A stretch of 64,000 bases of DNA from Oligoflexia bacterium (GTDB taxonomy: Bacteria > Bdellovibrionota_G > JANQFH01): NCBI GenBank assembly GCA_028277945.1, contig JANQFH010000068.1:336400-400399 (forward strand), given 5' to 3'. Positions 51,892 through 62,275 of this stretch are shown here, in pieces. Under the pieces are notes generated by a model. The model was given only the letters and a program-made list of their open reading frames with translations. It was not told where the DNA came from and searched no databases. The number at the start of each line of letters is the position of its first letter. Position 1 is the stretch's first letter. A program made the translations under genes and the position numbers.

Positions 51892-53964
51892 ATGGATCAT
51901 GAGTCCAAGATCATTTCTCTCATCCAGGCAAAGCAGAATACCGAACAGTTCAAACAGCTACATTGGGAAGGCAGTTTTCCGGACTATCTCAAGATCGTAG
52001 AGAAGGATCCGCGGGTCTGCCGTACAGCGTTTCAGCGCGTCTTCGATATGATCCTCTCTTATGGCACCAAGGAATACTACGACGGTAAAAAGAAGATCAC
52101 CAAGTACCTCTTCTTTAATGATCCAGTCGATGACGGTAAGGACGCCATCTATGGGCTTGATGTCCCCCTGATGAAGCTCGTGAACATGTTTCAGGCAGCA
52201 GCCCACAACTACGGTACGGAACGACGGGTGATTCTGTTGCACGGACCCGTCGGTAGTTCAAAATCAACTATTGCCCGCCTGCTTAAAAAAGGTCTCGAGG
52301 CCTACTCAAAAACTGACGACGGCAGCCTCTACACGTTTCGTTGGCAGATTCCAGAAGAGATCAACTCCTTACCAGGAGGGGCCATTATAGAAGGTGGGGT
52401 AATGGAGTGCCCTATGCACGAGGAGCCCCTGCATTTAGTCCCTCTGGAGTTTCGCTCAGAGGTAATCGCTCAACTCAATGAGGGGCGTGCGCCAAACGAT
52501 AGAGTTCAAATTGAAGGGGATCTCTGTCCGGCCTGTCGCCAGATCTTTCGTTTCCTGCTGATGAAGTTGGGCGGAGACTGGACCAAGGTGATTGAAAATG
52601 TCGTTGTTCGCCGGTTGATGCTCTCTGAGAAAGACCGCATTGGCATCGGCACCTTCCAACCTAAGGATGAGAAAAACCAAGACTCCACGGAACTTACCGG
52701 AGATATTAACTACCGCAAAATTGCCCAGTATGGCAGTGAGTCGGACCCACGAGCTTTCAACTTTGACGGTGAGTTCAATATAGCCAATCGTGGTGTCATC
52801 GAGTTCATCGAAGTGTTAAAGCTTGATGTTGCCTTTCTTTACGATCTCCTTGGGGCTAGCCAAGAACACAAGGTAAAACCGAAAAAGTTCGCACAGACCG
52901 ATATCGACGAAGTGATCATTGGTCATACCAATGAACCAGAGTACCGTAAATTACAGAATAATGAGTTTATGGAAGCTCTACGTGACCGTACGGTTAAAAT
53001 TGATATTCCATACATTACAAAGCTCAATAGCGAAGTAAAGATCTATGAAAGAGATTACAATCCTAAAAAGATTACTAGCAAGCACATCGCACCACACTCT
53101 TTAGAAATGGCCGCGATGTGGGCAGTGCTCACTCGTCTAGAGGAGCCGAAAAAGGCCAACCTTACCCTGCTGCAGAAATTGAAGCTTTACGACGGTAAGA
53201 CATTGGCGGGTTTTACTGAGGAGAATATCAAGGAACTGCGGAAAGAGGCTGTGCGCGAGGGTATGGACGGTATCAGTCCGCGCTACGTCCAGGACAAGAT
53301 TTCGAACACGCTCGTTAGCGATGCAACGGTAAAATGCGTGAACCCCTTTATGATTCTCAATGAGCTGGAATCAGGACTTAAGCACCATTCCATGATTACG
53401 AACGAGGATCAAAAGAAGAAGTATCGCGAGCTCATTGCTGTAGCCAAACAGGAGTACGAGGACGTTGTTAAAAATGAGGTTCAGAGGGCGATTAGTATTG
53501 ATGAGGAAGCCACGGCAAAGCTTTGCTCCAACTATGTCGATAACGTCAAGGCATACACCCAAAAAGAAAAGGTAAAGAACCCTTATACAGGGCAGTATGA
53601 GCCTCCGGATGAGCGACTCATGCGCTCTATCGAAGAGAAGATAGAGATTCCGGAAAGTCGTAAGGATGATTTCCGCAGAGAGATAATGAATTACATTGGC
53701 GCTCTTGCTCTGGAAGGAAGGACGTTTGATTACAAATCGAATGAACGGTTGGCAAAGGCATTGGAGCTGAAGATTTTTGAGGATCAAAAAGATTCGATCA
53801 AACTCACGACATTGGTTTCGAGCGTCGTTGATAAAGCAACACAAGAAAAGATTGATATTGTTAAAAATCGTATGATCCGCAACTATGGTTACTGTGAGGT
53901 CTGCGCCACTGATGTCCTCAACTTCGTTGCCAGTATCTTTGCCCGTGGTGACACGAAACACTAA
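51892..53964 (+). CDS. prkA: PrkA-family serine protein kinase
   Basis: 690 residues from the ATG at 51892, chosen because AAAGGAGG precedes it by 10 bases and because an upstream in-frame start would overlap the promoter. The PrkA AAA domain shows Walker [10 protein letters not shown] and the zinc-like [16 protein letters not shown]...CPAC segment; the C-terminal PrkA kinase-homology region follows. PrkA (YeaG) with YeaH and SpoVR/YcgB forms a conserved stress and starvation module. The next two genes are exactly these partners. It is driven by a consensus promoter under a palindrome. Confidence 0.94.
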   Translation: MDHESKIISLIQAKQNTEQFKQLHWEGSFPDYLKIVEKDPRVCRTAFQRVFDMILSYGTKEYYDGKKKITKYLFFNDPVDDGKDAIYGLDVPLMKLVNMFQAAAHNYGTERRVILLHGPVGSSKSTIARLLKKGLEAYSKTDDGSLYTFRWQIPEEINSLPGGAIIEGGVMECPMHEEPLHLVPLEFRSEVIAQLNEGRAPNDRVQIEGDLCPACRQIFRFLLMKLGGDWTKVIENVVVRRLMLSEKDRIGIGTFQPKDEKNQDSTELTGDINYRKIAQYGSESDPRAFNFDGEFNIANRGVIEFIEVLKLDVAFLYDLLGASQEHKVKPKKFAQTDIDEVIIGHTNEPEYRKLQNNEFMEALRDRTVKIDIPYITKLNSEVKIYERDYNPKKITSKHIAPHSLEMAAMWAVLTRLEEPKKANLTLLQKLKLYDGKTLAGFTEENIKELRKEAVREGMDGISPRYVQDKISNTLVSDATVKCVNPFMILNELESGLKHHSMITNEDQKKKYRELIAVAKQEYEDVVKNEVQRAISIDEEATAKLCSNYVDNVKAYTQKEKVKNPYTGQYEPPDERLMRSIEEKIEIPESRKDDFRREIMNYIGALALEGRTFDYKSNERLAKALELKIFEDQKDSIKLTTLVSSVVDKATQEKIDIVKNRMIRNYGYCEVCATDVLNFVASIFARGDTKH

Positions 53965-53969
53965 ATGTA

Positions 53970-54011
53970 AATCTCTCCGGACTTACGGCAGAGATTTTAT
54001 CCGGGGAGATT
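53970..54011 (+). repeat. 11-bp hairpin after prkA
   Basis: AATCTCTCCGG (53970-53980) pairs with CCGGGGAGATT (54001-54011) with one U-G wobble and a 20-base loop, starting 6 bases after the prkA stop. No T run follows, so it may attenuate or process the mRNA rather than terminate. Confidence 0.5.
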
Positions 54012-54030
54012 CAAGCACAACACGGTAAAC

Positions 54031-54065
54031 TCGCACGCAGGCCGATTTATTCGGCCGGAGTGCGA
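54031..54065 (+). repeat. two-part hairpin between prkA and yeaH
   Basis: TCGCAC and GGCCGA pair with TCGGCC and GTGCGA around the loop TTTAT, with a 3-by-3 internal loop. The 12 perfect pairs make a strong RNA stem. Together with the preceding hairpin it fills the 190-base gap inside the operon. Confidence 0.55.
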
Positions 54066-54153
54066 AAGCGAGGCCCTGACGAATGCTAAACAAAAATTTC
54101 CAAAACAAAGTCGGGCGAGCCATAAAATAGAGCTATTGGCAAATGCAAACAAT

Positions 54154-55260
54154 ATGGTGCTACGAATTCACAAAGACCACAGTCGTTTCAAAGAGATTGT
54201 CAAAGGGCATATTAAGCAGGATCTGAAGAAGTACGTCTCTAACGGCGAACTGATCGGCAAGAAGGGTAAAGATCTTGTCAGCATTCCGATTCCGCGTATA
54301 GATCTACCGCGTTTTTCATATTCCCATAAAAAAACCGGTGGCGTTGGTCAGGGTGAGGGACAGGTTGGCACGTCGTTGGGCTCTGGAGACGAAACTGCAG
54401 GACAAGGCCAGGCTGGGAATCTTCCCGGAGAACATCTGCTCGAGGTGGATGTAACTTTAGATGAGCTGGCAACCATTCTCGGCGAGGAACTTGAGCTACC
54501 TAACATCAAACCAAAGGGGACGAAGACGATCTCTAGCCACAAGGAGCGTTATACCGGCGTCCACGTGGCGGGCCCTGAAAGTCTGCGCCATTTCAAGCGC
54601 ACTTACAAGCAGGCCTTAAAACGGCAAATCAGCTCTGGATCCTATGATCCGAGCAATCCCATCGTCATACCGTTTCGTGAAGACCGACGTTATCGTAGCT
54701 GGAAGCTAGTGCCACAGCCGGTTAACAATGCTGTGATTTTTTACCTCATGGACGTAAGTGGCTCCATGGGAACAGAGCAAAAAGAGACCGTGCGTACTGA
54801 GAGTTTTTGGATTGATACATGGCTACGCTCACAGTATAAAGATCTGGACTTTCGTTACATCATTCATGATGCTACTGCCCGCGAAGTAGACAGTGAGACA
54901 TTCTATCATACCCGCGAGAGTGGTGGTACGATCATATCCTCGGCATACAAACTCTGTGACAAGATTATTACCGAAGTTTACTCACCGTCGGAATGGAATA
55001 TTTACATCTTTCATTTCTCAGATGGCGATAACTGGTCTGGTGAAGACACAAGTTTCTGTATAAAACTTTTACGCGACAAACTTTTACCCAACATCAATCT
55101 GTTTGCCTACGGACAGGTCGAGAGTCAATATGGAACGGGTCAGTTTTTAAAAGACGTTCAGGAGGGATTGGGCAATCAAGACAATGTCGCTTTTTCAAAG
55201 ATCGAGTCTAAAGAAGACATCCTCGACTCCATCAAGGTTTTTCTTGGAAAGGGGAAGTGA
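54154..55260 (+). CDS. yeaH: YeaH/YhbH family (DUF444) protein
   Basis: 368 residues from the ATG at 54154 ([18 protein letters not shown], matching the family start); an in-frame TTG at 54136 would add 6. The N-terminal half is basic, with a Gly-rich linker, and the C-terminal half is a VWA-type domain with the MIDAS motif DVSGSM in [16 protein letters not shown]. YeaH homologues act with the PrkA kinase and SpoVR. No clear ribosome site is visible, so the two upstream hairpins may influence its translation. The stop abuts the spoVR GTG. Confidence 0.9.
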   Translation: MVLRIHKDHSRFKEIVKGHIKQDLKKYVSNGELIGKKGKDLVSIPIPRIDLPRFSYSHKKTGGVGQGEGQVGTSLGSGDETAGQGQAGNLPGEHLLEVDVTLDELATILGEELELPNIKPKGTKTISSHKERYTGVHVAGPESLRHFKRTYKQALKRQISSGSYDPSNPIVIPFREDRRYRSWKLVPQPVNNAVIFYLMDVSGSMGTEQKETVRTESFWIDTWLRSQYKDLDFRYIIHDATAREVDSETFYHTRESGGTIISSAYKLCDKIITEVYSPSEWNIYIFHFSDGDNWSGEDTSFCIKLLRDKLLPNINLFAYGQVESQYGTGQFLKDVQEGLGNQDNVAFSKIESKEDILDSIKVFLGKGK

Positions 55261-56763
55261 GTGGATCTCACACCGGAATTAGCTGCAGAGGCGAAACGTA
55301 TCGCTGAGTATGCTAGAGGGTACGGCCTCGACTTTTACGATACGATTTTCGAACTGCTTGACTTTGACGAAGTGAACCAGGTTGCTTCCTATGGTGGTTT
55401 TCCAACCCGCTATCCGCACTGGCGTTTTGGCATGGATTACGAGCAGTTGAGCAAAGGTTACGCATACGGTCTGTCCAAAATATACGAGTTAGTGATCAAT
55501 AACGACCCCTGTTACGCCTACCTTATGAAATCCAACGGATTGACAGACCAGAAGCTGGTCATGGCACATGTTTATGCGCACTGCGATTTTTTTAAGAACA
55601 ACATTTGGTTTTCTAAGACTAATAGGAAGATGGTCGATGAGACAGCGAATCACGCAACACGCATCCGTCGCTATGTTGATAGAATTGGTTATGAAGCAGT
55701 TGAAAGATTTCTAGACGTCTGTATGTCGATCGACAATCTAATCGACTATCATGCGCCGTTCATTAGACGGGGAGATCACGACGTTGAAGGTTTAGAAGAG
55801 ATTGGCGAAGGCCGAGTCATCGTACCTAAGTTGAAGAGTAAGGACTATATGGACAGCTATATCAACCCAACTGAATACTTAGAGCAACAGAAAAAAGAAA
55901 TTGAGAAAAAGCTTCAAGAACGTAAGAGAAAGTTTCCGCAGGAACCAATAAAGGACATCGTTGAGTTTCTAATCAAGTATGCTCCACTGGAAAAGTGGCA
56001 ACGCGATGTGCTGGCCATTATTCGGGAAGAGGCGTACTATTTCGCGCCTCAGGGCCAAACTAAGATAATGAACGAAGGCTGGGCAACCTATTGGCATTCT
56101 AGGATGATGACCGAAAAGATTCTTACAGATGGAGAGGTCATAGACTATGCCGATCACCATTCAGGAACACTGGGTACTCGTCCCGGAGTCATCAATCCTT
56201 ATAAGATTGGCGTTGAGCTCTTTCGCGATATTGAAAATCGATGGAACAAAGGACAGTTTGGCAAGGAATATGAAGAATGTGAAAACATGGCTGAAAAAAG
56301 TAGCTGGGACCGCAAGCTTGGCTTGGGAAGAGATAAGATCTTTGAGGTGCGACGAATTTATAATGATGTTACCTTTATTGATACTTTTCTGAATGCTGAT
56401 TTCTGCCGAGAACATGGCCTGTTTGCCTACAGCTACAACTACAAAACAGGCCAATATGAGATCAGTGACCGTGACTTTAAGGTTATTAAGCAGAAGTTTT
56501 TGTTTAGTCTGACCAACTTTGGTCAGCCGATCATAATGCTTCACGATGCAAACTATAGGAATCGCAATGAGCTGTACTTGGTGCACCATACAGAAGGTGT
56601 CGACCTACGGTTGGATTGGGCAAAGGCCACGCTCGAAGCTCTTTTTGCCATTTGGCAGCGACCCGTCAATTTGGAGACGACGATAGAGGGTAGACTAAAG
56701 GTAATCTCGTTTGATGGCAAAAGCCATGTCGAGAAAGAGCTTGCAAAAGACAATAGAGGATGA
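55261..56763 (+). CDS. spoVR: SpoVR family protein
   Basis: 500 residues, normal length for SpoVR/YcgB. Signatures include [59 protein letters not shown] and [24 protein letters not shown]. The function is unknown beyond a conserved link to PrkA and YeaH in stress adaptation and, in Bacillus, spore cortex formation. The GTG start immediately follows the yeaH stop. Its end overlaps the start of the acetyltransferase gene. Confidence 0.94.
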   Translation: MDLTPELAAEAKRIAEYARGYGLDFYDTIFELLDFDEVNQVASYGGFPTRYPHWRFGMDYEQLSKGYAYGLSKIYELVINNDPCYAYLMKSNGLTDQKLVMAHVYAHCDFFKNNIWFSKTNRKMVDETANHATRIRRYVDRIGYEAVERFLDVCMSIDNLIDYHAPFIRRGDHDVEGLEEIGEGRVIVPKLKSKDYMDSYINPTEYLEQQKKEIEKKLQERKRKFPQEPIKDIVEFLIKYAPLEKWQRDVLAIIREEAYYFAPQGQTKIMNEGWATYWHSRMMTEKILTDGEVIDYADHHSGTLGTRPGVINPYKIGVELFRDIENRWNKGQFGKEYEECENMAEKSSWDRKLGLGRDKIFEVRRIYNDVTFIDTFLNADFCREHGLFAYSYNYKTGQYEISDRDFKVIKQKFLFSLTNFGQPIIMLHDANYRNRNELYLVHHTEGVDLRLDWAKATLEALFAIWQRPVNLETTIEGRLKVISFDGKSHVEKELAKDNRG

Positions 56764-57226
56764 TCTGTCCGCAGGCCATTCAAGTAAAGGCAAAATCATC
56801 GCTCTGGATGAGGGCTGGTTGCCACAGGTGTGTCGAATAGAGACGCGCTCCTATGCCTCTCCTTGGTCAAAGGAATCGCTCGCAGTAGCCCTCTCAGGAG
56901 AGTACACGGTAATCGGCTTTGTTAAACCCGACCGGGCGCTTGCAGGCTACCTTGTCTATCATGGAGTTGCCGATGAGGTTCACATTCTCAATATTGCTGT
57001 AGACCCCGACTGCCGTATGCAACGTATTGCCTATACCCTGTTGAGTTGGGTTCACAATCATGCCAAAGCAAAGGGTGCCCGTTACTGCTGCCTTGAGGTA
57101 GGCCGCAACAATCAGGCCGCACGAAAATTGTATAATAAATTCGGCTACAAACAGGTAGGAACGAGAAAGGCCTATTATCATGATAGAAATGACGACGCGC
57201 TGCTACTCACGTTGACCCTTACCTAG
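56714..57226 (+). CDS. rimI: GNAT N-acetyltransferase, RimI-like
   Basis: About 170 residues from the ATG at 56714, overlapping spoVR by 50 bases; starts at 56711 or 56726 are possible. The GNAT fold shows WSKESLAVALSG, EVHILNIAVDPDCRMQRIAYTLLSW (acetyl-CoA loop, normally Q/RxxGxG/A; here RMQRIA lacks a glycine) and CCLEVGRNNQAARKLYNKFGY, matching RimI, which acetylates protein N-termini such as ribosomal S18. A longer N-terminal extension than usual is present. Coupled to the prkA operon. Confidence 0.82.
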   Translation: MAKAMSRKSLQKTIEDDLSAGHSSKGKIIALDEGWLPQVCRIETRSYASPWSKESLAVALSGEYTVIGFVKPDRALAGYLVYHGVADEVHILNIAVDPDCRMQRIAYTLLSWVHNHAKAKGARYCCLEVGRNNQAARKLYNKFGYKQVGTRKAYYHDRNDDALLLTLTLT

Positions 57227-57286
57227 ACGATAAGCCCTTGCTCTAATTAAGTTACTGAAATACTATGAAAAAATGATGGGGCCGCG

Positions 57287-58936
57287 ATGGCAGTGTTGAC
57301 CTTCTATAAAGATACCGAGGAGCTCATGAAATACGTCCTGCGTAAGGACGTTACGTCCGTGGGTAGAAGTAGCGCGGCAGATGTTTGCCTTCCTGATAGT
57401 AATATCTCACGGACGCACTTCACGGTCTCCTTTATCAACGGCAAATTTCTCGTTGTCGACAAGAGTACCAATGGCACTATCATTAATGGTGAGAAGATTA
57501 TCAGCCAAGAACTGCAAGAGGGGGATAAGATCACCATTGGGGACTGGGAGGTAGTGTTTTCGTCGAAACCGGGACTTGACACCAGAAAGATTACCATTGT
57601 TGAAGACCGTGATCCTACAGAAGTTCTATCGTTCCTTCCAGATAAGGATGAGTTGAGATATCGCAGAGCCTATCTCCAAATTGTCGGTGCTAAGCCTCCT
57701 CCTTACGCGATAAAAAGTGAAGTTGTTGCCGTAGGCAAGGCTGAAAGTAATGATATTTGTCTGAAGAGAGATAGTTTCGTGTCATCGCATCACTGTAAAA
57801 TTGAACACCGTCGTGATCGTTACTTTATTAAAGACCTCAAAAGTACAAACGGCACCTTTCTTAACAAGCAACAGGTCATTGAGGCGAGCATTCCTGAGGA
57901 TTCAGTGCTTACAGTGGGTAAAACTGATATCCGTTTTTTCTGTAAAGAAGGCAGCGAAAAGGTAAAGCCCGCTACAGAAGATCATTTCTGTGACTTTCTT
58001 GGGAATAACATTAAGATGCGAAAATTGTATAGCCTCATTGGTAAAGTAGCAAAGAGTGAGGCTATCGTTCTCATTCAGGGAGAGAGTGGTACGGGTAAAG
58101 AGTTAGTTGCTAAAGCGATTCACGAACTTAGCTCGCGGGCTAGTAAAAAGCTGATAACTCTGAATTGTTCGGCTATCGCGAAAGACCTTATAGAGAGTGA
58201 GCTCTTTGGACATGAGAAAGGTGCTTTTACGAGCGCCCATCAGCAACGGAAGGGCGCATTTGAAGAGGCAGATGGCGGCACTCTTTTCCTTGATGAGATC
58301 GGTGATATGCCTTTAGAGCTTCAACCGAAACTCCTTCGGGTTCTGGAGAACAGAGAGATTAAGAGAGTGGGTAGTAATGCGCTCATCGACGTTGATGTGC
58401 GTGTAATCGCAGCAACGAACCGTAACCTAGCGGAATCGGTAAAGCGAGGTCGGTTTCGTGAGGATCTCTATCATCGTCTCTATGTAGTACCAATATACGT
58501 ACCTCCGCTCAGAGAGCGAGTCGATGACATCAAACTGTTAAGTCAGCATTTTTTAGATGAAGCACGGGGGAACCAAAGAGTGCCTCAGGGCTTTACTGCG
58601 GAGGCAATGGAGGCGTTGATGACCTATGCATGGCCAGGCAACGTCCGTGAGCTCAAAAACTTAGTTAGTAGGGCGTGTATTCAGGCCACTGGAGATTTGA
58701 TTGGTGAGAAAGAGCTAAATTTTTCTCCCAATGTTTTGCGGGAACAAACGGTCTTGGAGGAGAAAGGTGATCGCAACGGCGTTGAAGCAAAGAAGACGCT
58801 TAAAGACTTTGAAAGAGAAAAAATTCTTAATGAACTCAATCGGAATAAGTGGAATAAAAAACGAACCGCCGAAGTGTTGGGGATCGCCAAAACCACTCTT
58901 TTCGAGAAGATTAAGAAGTATCAGCTAAAACCTTAA
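57287..58936 (+). CDS. sigma-54-dependent activator with two FHA domains
   Basis: 549 residues. Two tandem FHA domains (about 15-100 and 135-222) with VGRSSAADVCL, SRTHF, STNGT and SSHHC, STNGT motifs bind phosphothreonine. The AAA+ domain has Walker A GESGTGKE and Walker B GGTLFLDEIG; the L1 loop reads GAFTSA, one change from the canonical GAFTGA that contacts sigma-54. A Fis-type helix-turn-helix closes the protein (NRNKWNKKRTAEVLGIAKTTLF). It should activate sigma-54 promoters, perhaps in response to Ser/Thr phosphorylation by the kinase 1.1 kb downstream. It is followed by an excellent terminator. Confidence 0.93.
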   Translation: MAVLTFYKDTEELMKYVLRKDVTSVGRSSAADVCLPDSNISRTHFTVSFINGKFLVVDKSTNGTIINGEKIISQELQEGDKITIGDWEVVFSSKPGLDTRKITIVEDRDPTEVLSFLPDKDELRYRRAYLQIVGAKPPPYAIKSEVVAVGKAESNDICLKRDSFVSSHHCKIEHRRDRYFIKDLKSTNGTFLNKQQVIEASIPEDSVLTVGKTDIRFFCKEGSEKVKPATEDHFCDFLGNNIKMRKLYSLIGKVAKSEAIVLIQGESGTGKELVAKAIHELSSRASKKLITLNCSAIAKDLIESELFGHEKGAFTSAHQQRKGAFEEADGGTLFLDEIGDMPLELQPKLLRVLENREIKRVGSNALIDVDVRVIAATNRNLAESVKRGRFREDLYHRLYVVPIYVPPLRERVDDIKLLSQHFLDEARGNQRVPQGFTAEAMEALMTYAWPGNVRELKNLVSRACIQATGDLIGEKELNFSPNVLREQTVLEEKGDRNGVEAKKTLKDFEREKILNELNRNKWNKKRTAEVLGIAKTTLFEKIKKYQLKP

Positions 58937-58963
58937 ACGGCCGCGTCAAAGCGGCCGTTTTTT
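58935..58963 (+). terminator. Rho-independent terminator after the FHA-sigma54 gene
   Basis: ACGGCCGC (58937-58944) and GCGGCCGT (58951-58958), extendable by two A-T pairs, form a GC-rich stem with a 6-base loop followed by six T's. It also faces the stop of the minus-strand HU gene. Confidence 0.9.
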
Positions 58964-58995
58964 GTATACGTCTACAAAAGCCCGTGAGGACAGGC

Positions 58996-59274
58996 TTAAA
59001 GGGCAGTCTTTAGCTTAGGTGCAGGGCGGAAACCAACGGTCTTGCTAGCGGCGATGGTAATCTCCTGACCGGTTTGCGGATTGCGTCCTTTTCTTGCTTT
59101 GCGTTTACGCACGGTAAAGGTGCCAAAGCCAGGAAAAGTGAAGCGTTTTTCTTTACAGATACAGTCGGCCATGTTCTCAAAGACGCTGTCAATGAGTTGT
59201 TCGCATGCAGTCTTGGAGAGACCCCTTTTACTATTCTGTTCACACACTCTGTCGATAAGTTCTGCCTTTGTCAT
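58996..59274 (-). CDS. HU-family DNA-binding protein
   Basis: 92 residues, matching HU/IHF. It starts MTKAELIDRV and has the beta-arm consensus GFGTFTVRKRKARKGRNPQTGQEITI, then VGFRPAPKLK. The arm's GRNPQTG turn and Pro are intact, so it should bend DNA. Four cysteines at positions 11, 24, 38 and 40 are unusual, since most HU proteins have none. AGGAGG lies in the 59283-59288 region complement, giving a good ribosome site. It is transcribed opposite its neighbours. Confidence 0.95.
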   Translation of the reverse strand: MTKAELIDRVCEQNSKRGLSKTACEQLIDSVFENMADCICKEKRFTFPGFGTFTVRKRKARKGRNPQTGQEITIAASKTVGFRPAPKLKTAL

Positions 59275-59482
59275 GTTTTTGATCCTCCTAGATTTTTGAA
59301 TAGAGCGCCAAAACCATGTAACAAAGGTAGGGTGATGTCAAGGAAATTATTGTGGAGACTGGGGTTGCTAAGGATAGTCGTAGAGGTAGTTTTCACTATG
59401 TCTGTGGCAATTTATTCCTTGCCTCGAGGGAAGACAAGGGGTTAACATTTAAGATGATTTTTCGGGAAGCGAGGGTACTGTC

Positions 59483-60028
59483 GTGACCGCAAAGCAAAGC
59501 CAACCCACTGTTAACAAGAGCTGTTTTGCAAGGAGACGTTATGGGCTCATTGCTGTCGTCATCATCGCTGTGCTTGGCTGTTATTCCAAAGACTTTCAGG
59601 AACCTGGTATTAAGGGTGTTGCTCAATACAGCACGAAACGAACCTACCCAGATGGCTTCAATGCGACATGGGATGCGGCTCTGGCAGCTTTAGGAGAGTT
59701 GCCAGTCGTTACTGTAAAAAAGGAAGCAGGATACATTCTCACCGACTGGATTATGGGCAAATCGGATCGTCTCTACTCGGGATACGGTAGAACAAAGATA
59801 CCTTATAAGATTAGATATAAATTTGCCGTTCGTATTGTTCCTAACAAAAAGGGAACTCTGGTCAGCATCACCAACCGAGAACAGTATTACACGGATGCTA
59901 TCAGTTCAGGCAGCGAATTATCAGGCTCCCTCTACCATTGGGCTGATACGGAGAGCTCAACTGTAAAAGAATATGGGCTTTTGAACGGCATCGAAGCCAT
60001 CCTCAATAAGAAACGTAAACCAAATTAA
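59483..60028 (+). CDS. lipoprotein, possibly BamC-like
   Basis: 181 residues from a GTG with GAGGG 8 bases upstream. The signal ends in the lipobox IAVLGC. The mature part has TWDAALAALGELPVVTVKKEAGYILTDWIMG, a pattern of one helix followed by strands similar to the repeats of BamC/NlpB-type lipoproteins, but it is half as long; this is a weak match. It lies 20 bases before the Ser/Thr kinase gene and is probably co-transcribed, so it could be that kinase's envelope partner. Confidence 0.6.
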   Translation: MTAKQSQPTVNKSCFARRRYGLIAVVIIAVLGCYSKDFQEPGIKGVAQYSTKRTYPDGFNATWDAALAALGELPVVTVKKEAGYILTDWIMGKSDRLYSGYGRTKIPYKIRYKFAVRIVPNKKGTLVSITNREQYYTDAISSGSELSGSLYHWADTESSTVKEYGLLNGIEAILNKKRKPN

Positions 60029-60048
60029 GTTCCTGATAGGTTTCTGTC

Positions 60049-61512
60049 ATGGTTAAAAGTGCTTCCGGATCCAAGCATTTCGGAAAGTATGTTATTGAAA
60101 GCAAAATCGGCATTGGTGGTATGGCTGAAGTGTACCGGGCCCGTCTTGCAAACAACGAAGGTTCCGTATTTGCCATTAAGAAAATACTATCGCACTACTC
60201 TCGTGACGAGAATCTCATTTCGATGCTCGTTAATGAGGCGAAGGTAAGTGTCTCTCTTAGACATCCTAATATTGTGCCCATTTACGACTTTGGCCGAGTT
60301 GGCGACAGCTACTACATTGCCATGGAATTTGTTCGTGGCAAAAATCTTAAGGACATTGTTCAAGAATGTCGTCGTCGAGGAATGTGGATATCGCCCAAAC
60401 TCGCCCTCTTCATTATGATGGAAGTCCTAGAGGCTCTTGCTTATGCACATAATCGGCGTGATAATTTCAACCAGCCTCTAGAAATTGTCCATAGAGACGT
60501 CAGTCCGCAAAACATCATGATCTCGGAAAGCGGTTCTGTGAAAATCTTGGATTTTGGCATTGCTAAAGTCCGGGGCAAAGCGGCTGAGACGCAAACCGGC
60601 ATTCTCAAAGGCAAGTTCGGTTATATGTCCCCGGAACAGGCAAAAGGCAAGCGGGTGGATGCCAGAACAGATATCTTTTCAGCAGGTATTCTTTTGTATG
60701 AGATGTTGACACTAGAAAATCCTTTTCTGGCAGATACAGAACTTGAAACGCTGAGGAATGTAAAACGTGCTAAATATGTAAACCCTCGGCTACTCAATAA
60801 AACTATTCCTAAAAGCATAGAAAAGATTATCTCAAAAGCCCTCAAAAAAAATAGATTAGGACGATACAGGACGACGGAAGCATTTCAAAGGCACATCTAC
60901 AAGGTTCAGAGTAATGAGGTTGGCTTTGGTGGGGCCACGGAACTATGCAATTTTATAATGGCTCTGTTTCAAACAGAAACAACGCCGCCCAAGAAGTTTA
61001 CACTAGAAGAGCGGATTCCCGAGGTTTCGGATGTGAAATTAATCGAGAAAGGGGGAGTAAAACGAGCTGTCGTTGTCGTATCGTTGCTCATCGTCATTGT
61101 CATCTGCTGGTCCTATCGTAGCCATTTAAGTGTTATGACGAGGAATGTGTTGTTGACAGCACGCAACTGGTTCCGTGGTTTTACCGCCTCTCCTCGTCCG
61201 CTAGATAGTCTGGGTGGACAACCGGAGAGAGTCCAGCGGAGAACCTCAACTCGGCCATTTTTACAAGAAAATCCAAGAGTTATCTTCGAGGGCGAGGCCC
61301 AGGCCCAACTTGGGCGGCTACCGTTCGAGCAGTTCGAGACACTGCGTAACGACGTTGCCGATAAATTGATCGCCTACTTGAAAGACCGCCTTGACACTAA
61401 GCCGTATCCGTATGGTCGGACTCAGCAAGCCGAAATTCCAGGTTACCATCTAACCTACCGAGTTTTTCATCAAGGGGAGGTTATTGCAGTTTCAGCTATT
61501 CACGAGAAGTGA
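60049..61512 (+). CDS. transmembrane Ser/Thr protein kinase (PknB/Hanks type)
   Basis: 487 residues. The kinase domain is complete: glycine loop GIGGMAEVY (21-29), Lys44 in FAIKK, the catalytic loop HRDVSPQN with Asp150, and DFG at 168-170, then GKFGYMSPEQAKG. The DVSPQN variant is common in myxobacterial kinases. One transmembrane helix (KRAVVVVSLLIVIVICW, about 345-361) precedes a periplasmic domain of about 120 residues with no PASTA or other recognised sensor. It could phosphorylate the two FHA proteins of this region. The stop overlaps that of the convergent HEAT gene. Confidence 0.93.
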   Translation: MVKSASGSKHFGKYVIESKIGIGGMAEVYRARLANNEGSVFAIKKILSHYSRDENLISMLVNEAKVSVSLRHPNIVPIYDFGRVGDSYYIAMEFVRGKNLKDIVQECRRRGMWISPKLALFIMMEVLEALAYAHNRRDNFNQPLEIVHRDVSPQNIMISESGSVKILDFGIAKVRGKAAETQTGILKGKFGYMSPEQAKGKRVDARTDIFSAGILLYEMLTLENPFLADTELETLRNVKRAKYVNPRLLNKTIPKSIEKIISKALKKNRLGRYRTTEAFQRHIYKVQSNEVGFGGATELCNFIMALFQTETTPPKKFTLEERIPEVSDVKLIEKGGVKRAVVVVSLLIVIVICWSYRSHLSVMTRNVLLTARNWFRGFTASPRPLDSLGGQPERVQRRTSTRPFLQENPRVIFEGEAQAQLGRLPFEQFETLRNDVADKLIAYLKDRLDTKPYPYGRTQQAEIPGYHLTYRVFHQGEVIAVSAIHEK

Positions 61513-62275
61513 TTAGAGGTGATGGGTGTTTATTATTTTGCCACCATTCAATCCAACGTCGAGCTGTCTGGTCTGGATGGCTATTTCTTTGTCCATGGCT
61601 TGTTGGATTGAGAGCATTGAGGGCAACATCAACAATGACAGCCTCTTTCTCCTGCAAACAGGCAATCAAGCTGGGCAAGGACTCCGCTCCGCCAATATTA
61701 CCGATGGCGTGAATGATGTGCTTACGTACCCACAAGCTCTTACCGCGATAAAAGTTTCTTTCTTGCATCAGCTCTTTGGCCAAAAACGGTAGCGATGTTC
61801 GATGGGCATAAACTGCCAGGGCATCGGCTGCCGCAGCCCGAACCACCATGGCCCGATCTCTTAGTGCGCTGTGTAAATCGTCTAGCACGGAAGCGTCATG
61901 GACGATTTCGAGGCCTTTGATTGCTGCCATGCGTACTAGAAAAACCTTGTTCCTTAAGGCGTTCCGCAGCCTGGTCGTTGCCGGTTTATTCCCAAGCTGT
62001 CCGAGCACCACAGCCGCAGACCAGCGTTTGTCGATATCCAGGTCAGGGTTGTTAAGATAGCGGTCTAACTGGTCTATGAGTTTGTCAGCATAACGATCAT
62101 AAATTGCCTCGACTTTTGCACTGGTAAGGGTGCCCTGCTTACTTTGGATGAGTAGTTGTTCTGTATCATGGACAAGCTGGTTTCGTGTGTATGCCTGTGC
62201 TAGGCCGGTACCAGCAATTTGGTGACAGATCGTGATAGCGACAATCCCACAGATAAATTTGTTCAAATTTTTCAT
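61496..62275 (-). CDS. exported HEAT-repeat protein
   Basis: 259 residues. An N-terminal signal peptide (IVAITICHQIAGTGLAQA, cleavage near residue 29) directs export. The mature part has HEAT-like repeats (DIDKRWSAAVVLGQLGNKPAT, LRNKVFLVRMAAIKGLEIV, LRDRAMVVRAAAADALAVYA). It is coupled by a 4-base overlap to the upstream O-antigen ligase/TPR gene, so it may act with that glycan system in the periplasm. A different HEAT protein is encoded at 36982. Confidence 0.8.
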   Translation of the reverse strand: MKNLNKFICGIVAITICHQIAGTGLAQAYTRNQLVHDTEQLLIQSKQGTLTSAKVEAIYDRYADKLIDQLDRYLNNPDLDIDKRWSAAVVLGQLGNKPATTRLRNALRNKVFLVRMAAIKGLEIVHDASVLDDLHSALRDRAMVVRAAAADALAVYAHRTSLPFLAKELMQERNFYRGKSLWVRKHIIHAIGNIGGAESLPSLIACLQEKEAVIVDVALNALNPTSHGQRNSHPDQTARRWIEWWQNNKHPSPLITSRE

